From Candidatus Gorgonimonas leptogorgiae (GTDB taxonomy: Bacteria > Pseudomonadota > Gammaproteobacteria > Pseudomonadales > Endozoicomonadaceae), in assembly GCA_929200515.1 (NCBI GenBank), contig CAKNAD010000166.1, positions 1 through 6,500 of the forward strand: 6,500 nucleotides of DNA, read 5' to 3'. Shown one piece after another: positions 5,813 to 6,500 of the stretch. The first letter of the stretch is position 1. Each line of letters starts with the position of its first letter. A program made the translations under genes and the position numbers. The notes beneath the pieces were generated by a model. The model did not search any database, had not been told where the DNA came from, and saw only the letters and a program-made list of their open reading frames with translations.

Positions 5813-6500
5813 ATGCCTATAGATTTACCAACTCCAGTAGTAACTACTGTTAATGATCATCCGGTATCTTATGTAGAATCGCAAAAGTTACCGCCATCTT
5901 ATTCACAGATTTTTTTAAATACAGATAAAAGCGTTATATCTAAACAGCCTGTATCTATAAAGGATGCACCAAACTATTATAATAGTTTATCTGATTTAAC
6001 TATGTCTGGTTATGTAACCAATAAGCAATACGGAAAATACGGAGATAGTATTGTATCTTTTAATACAGAGGATGCATTCAATCATGCGGCTTTTTTTGAT
6101 AATGTTAATGATACATGTAGCTCATTATGCATAAAGCCAATGGTTAAAATTGTTAATGAAAATAATATTATAAGTAAAATTAATTTAAAAAATATATCTT
6201 CTTTACCGTTGAAACAGATATATCTTAGCTCTGATAACCAAAAACTATTACTTATGTTTATGAGCTATGAAAAGACTAAGGAAGTATATTTACTAGAAAA
6301 TAGCAATTCACCATCAGAACTTACAGCAAACGCTAATTTTAATAAAGTAACTAAGCTTTCGCCTCCATTAAAAGACATTAGTTCTGTATCTTTTGATAAT
6401 CATAACAATATCATAGCTACAGGTATTAAAAATGGTACTGTAGAGGTATATACAGAAAATGATAGCAATTGGAACCTAGAGACGACATTAACTGTCGATG
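5813..6500 (+). CDS. WD40-like repeat protein with N-terminal PPxY motif (partial, runs off the window)
   Basis: The frame is open from ATG 5813 to the window end, giving 229 codons of an incomplete gene. There is no signal peptide or membrane segment. The first 35 residues are a Pro/Val/Thr-rich, probably disordered tail containing LPPSYSQ (26-32), a PPxY motif of the kind bound by WW domains of NEDD4-family ubiquitin ligases in eukaryotes. Residues about 190-229 fit a WD40 blade (SSVSFDNHNNIIATG, then GTVEVY and a Trp). Residues about 133-163 (LKQIYLSSDNQKLLLMF) may be an earlier, divergent blade. Beta-propeller repeats of this type normally mediate protein binding, so more are expected beyond the window. 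The ribosome binding site is weak (AAGA at 5801-5804), but no other early ATG fits the promoter better. A host-directed effector is one reading; an internal scaffold or a non-WD40 propeller is another. The C-terminus cannot be judged. Confidence 0.75.
   Translation, partial: MPIDLPTPVVTTVNDHPVSYVESQKLPPSYSQIFLNTDKSVISKQPVSIKDAPNYYNSLSDLTMSGYVTNKQYGKYGDSIVSFNTEDAFNHAAFFDNVNDTCSSLCIKPMVKIVNENNIISKINLKNISSLPLKQIYLSSDNQKLLLMFMSYEKTKEVYLLENSNSPSELTANANFNKVTKLSPPLKDISSVSFDNHNNIIATGIKNGTVEVYTENDSNWNLETTLTVD

Overview
The window is strongly AT-rich bacterial DNA with Sec-type signal peptides, Shine-Dalgarno sites, sigma70-like boxes and one good intrinsic terminator. The content (secreted amino-sugar hydrolases, a Cys-rich secreted membrane protein, a WD40-like protein with a eukaryotic-type PPxY motif) suggests a low-GC gammaproteobacterium living with or on eukaryotes, for example a Legionellales- or Francisella-like lineage. 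This is inferred from style and domain content. No rRNA, tRNA or universal marker is present to prove it.

Layout. (1) 62-2461 (+): a 799-residue exported DUF4091/GH123-like glycoside hydrolase. It is followed 23 bp later by a 94-residue orphan gene (2485-2769) with a near-perfect ribosome binding site. The pair looks like the end of an operon and is closed by a strong hairpin/U-tract terminator at 2781-2819. (2) 3045-4775 (+): an exported multidomain chitinase (GH18, two DUF5011-type Ig-like domains, a C-terminal CBM5/12-type chitin-binding domain) with its own short-leader promoter. (3) 4776-4879: a convergent intergenic region with two dyads. (4) 4880-5500 (-): a secreted Cys-rich protein with a C-terminal membrane segment and no recognised family. 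(5) 5501-5812: an AT-rich divergent control region with candidate promoters for both flanking genes and a 17-bp palindrome. (6) 5813 to the window end (+): the first 229 codons of a cytosolic-type protein with at least one WD40-like repeat and an N-terminal PPSY motif.

How they may work together. The two hydrolases both belong to, or resemble, families that act on N-acetylhexosamine polymers by substrate-assisted catalysis. They could jointly process chitin- or galactosaminoglycan-containing material outside the cell. The last two genes share no visible pathway with them and look like lineage-specific surface or effector candidates. There is no CRISPR array, insertion sequence, transposase or RNA gene that I can support. 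The least explained parts are the Cys-rich protein, the 94-residue orphan and the PPxY/WD40 protein.
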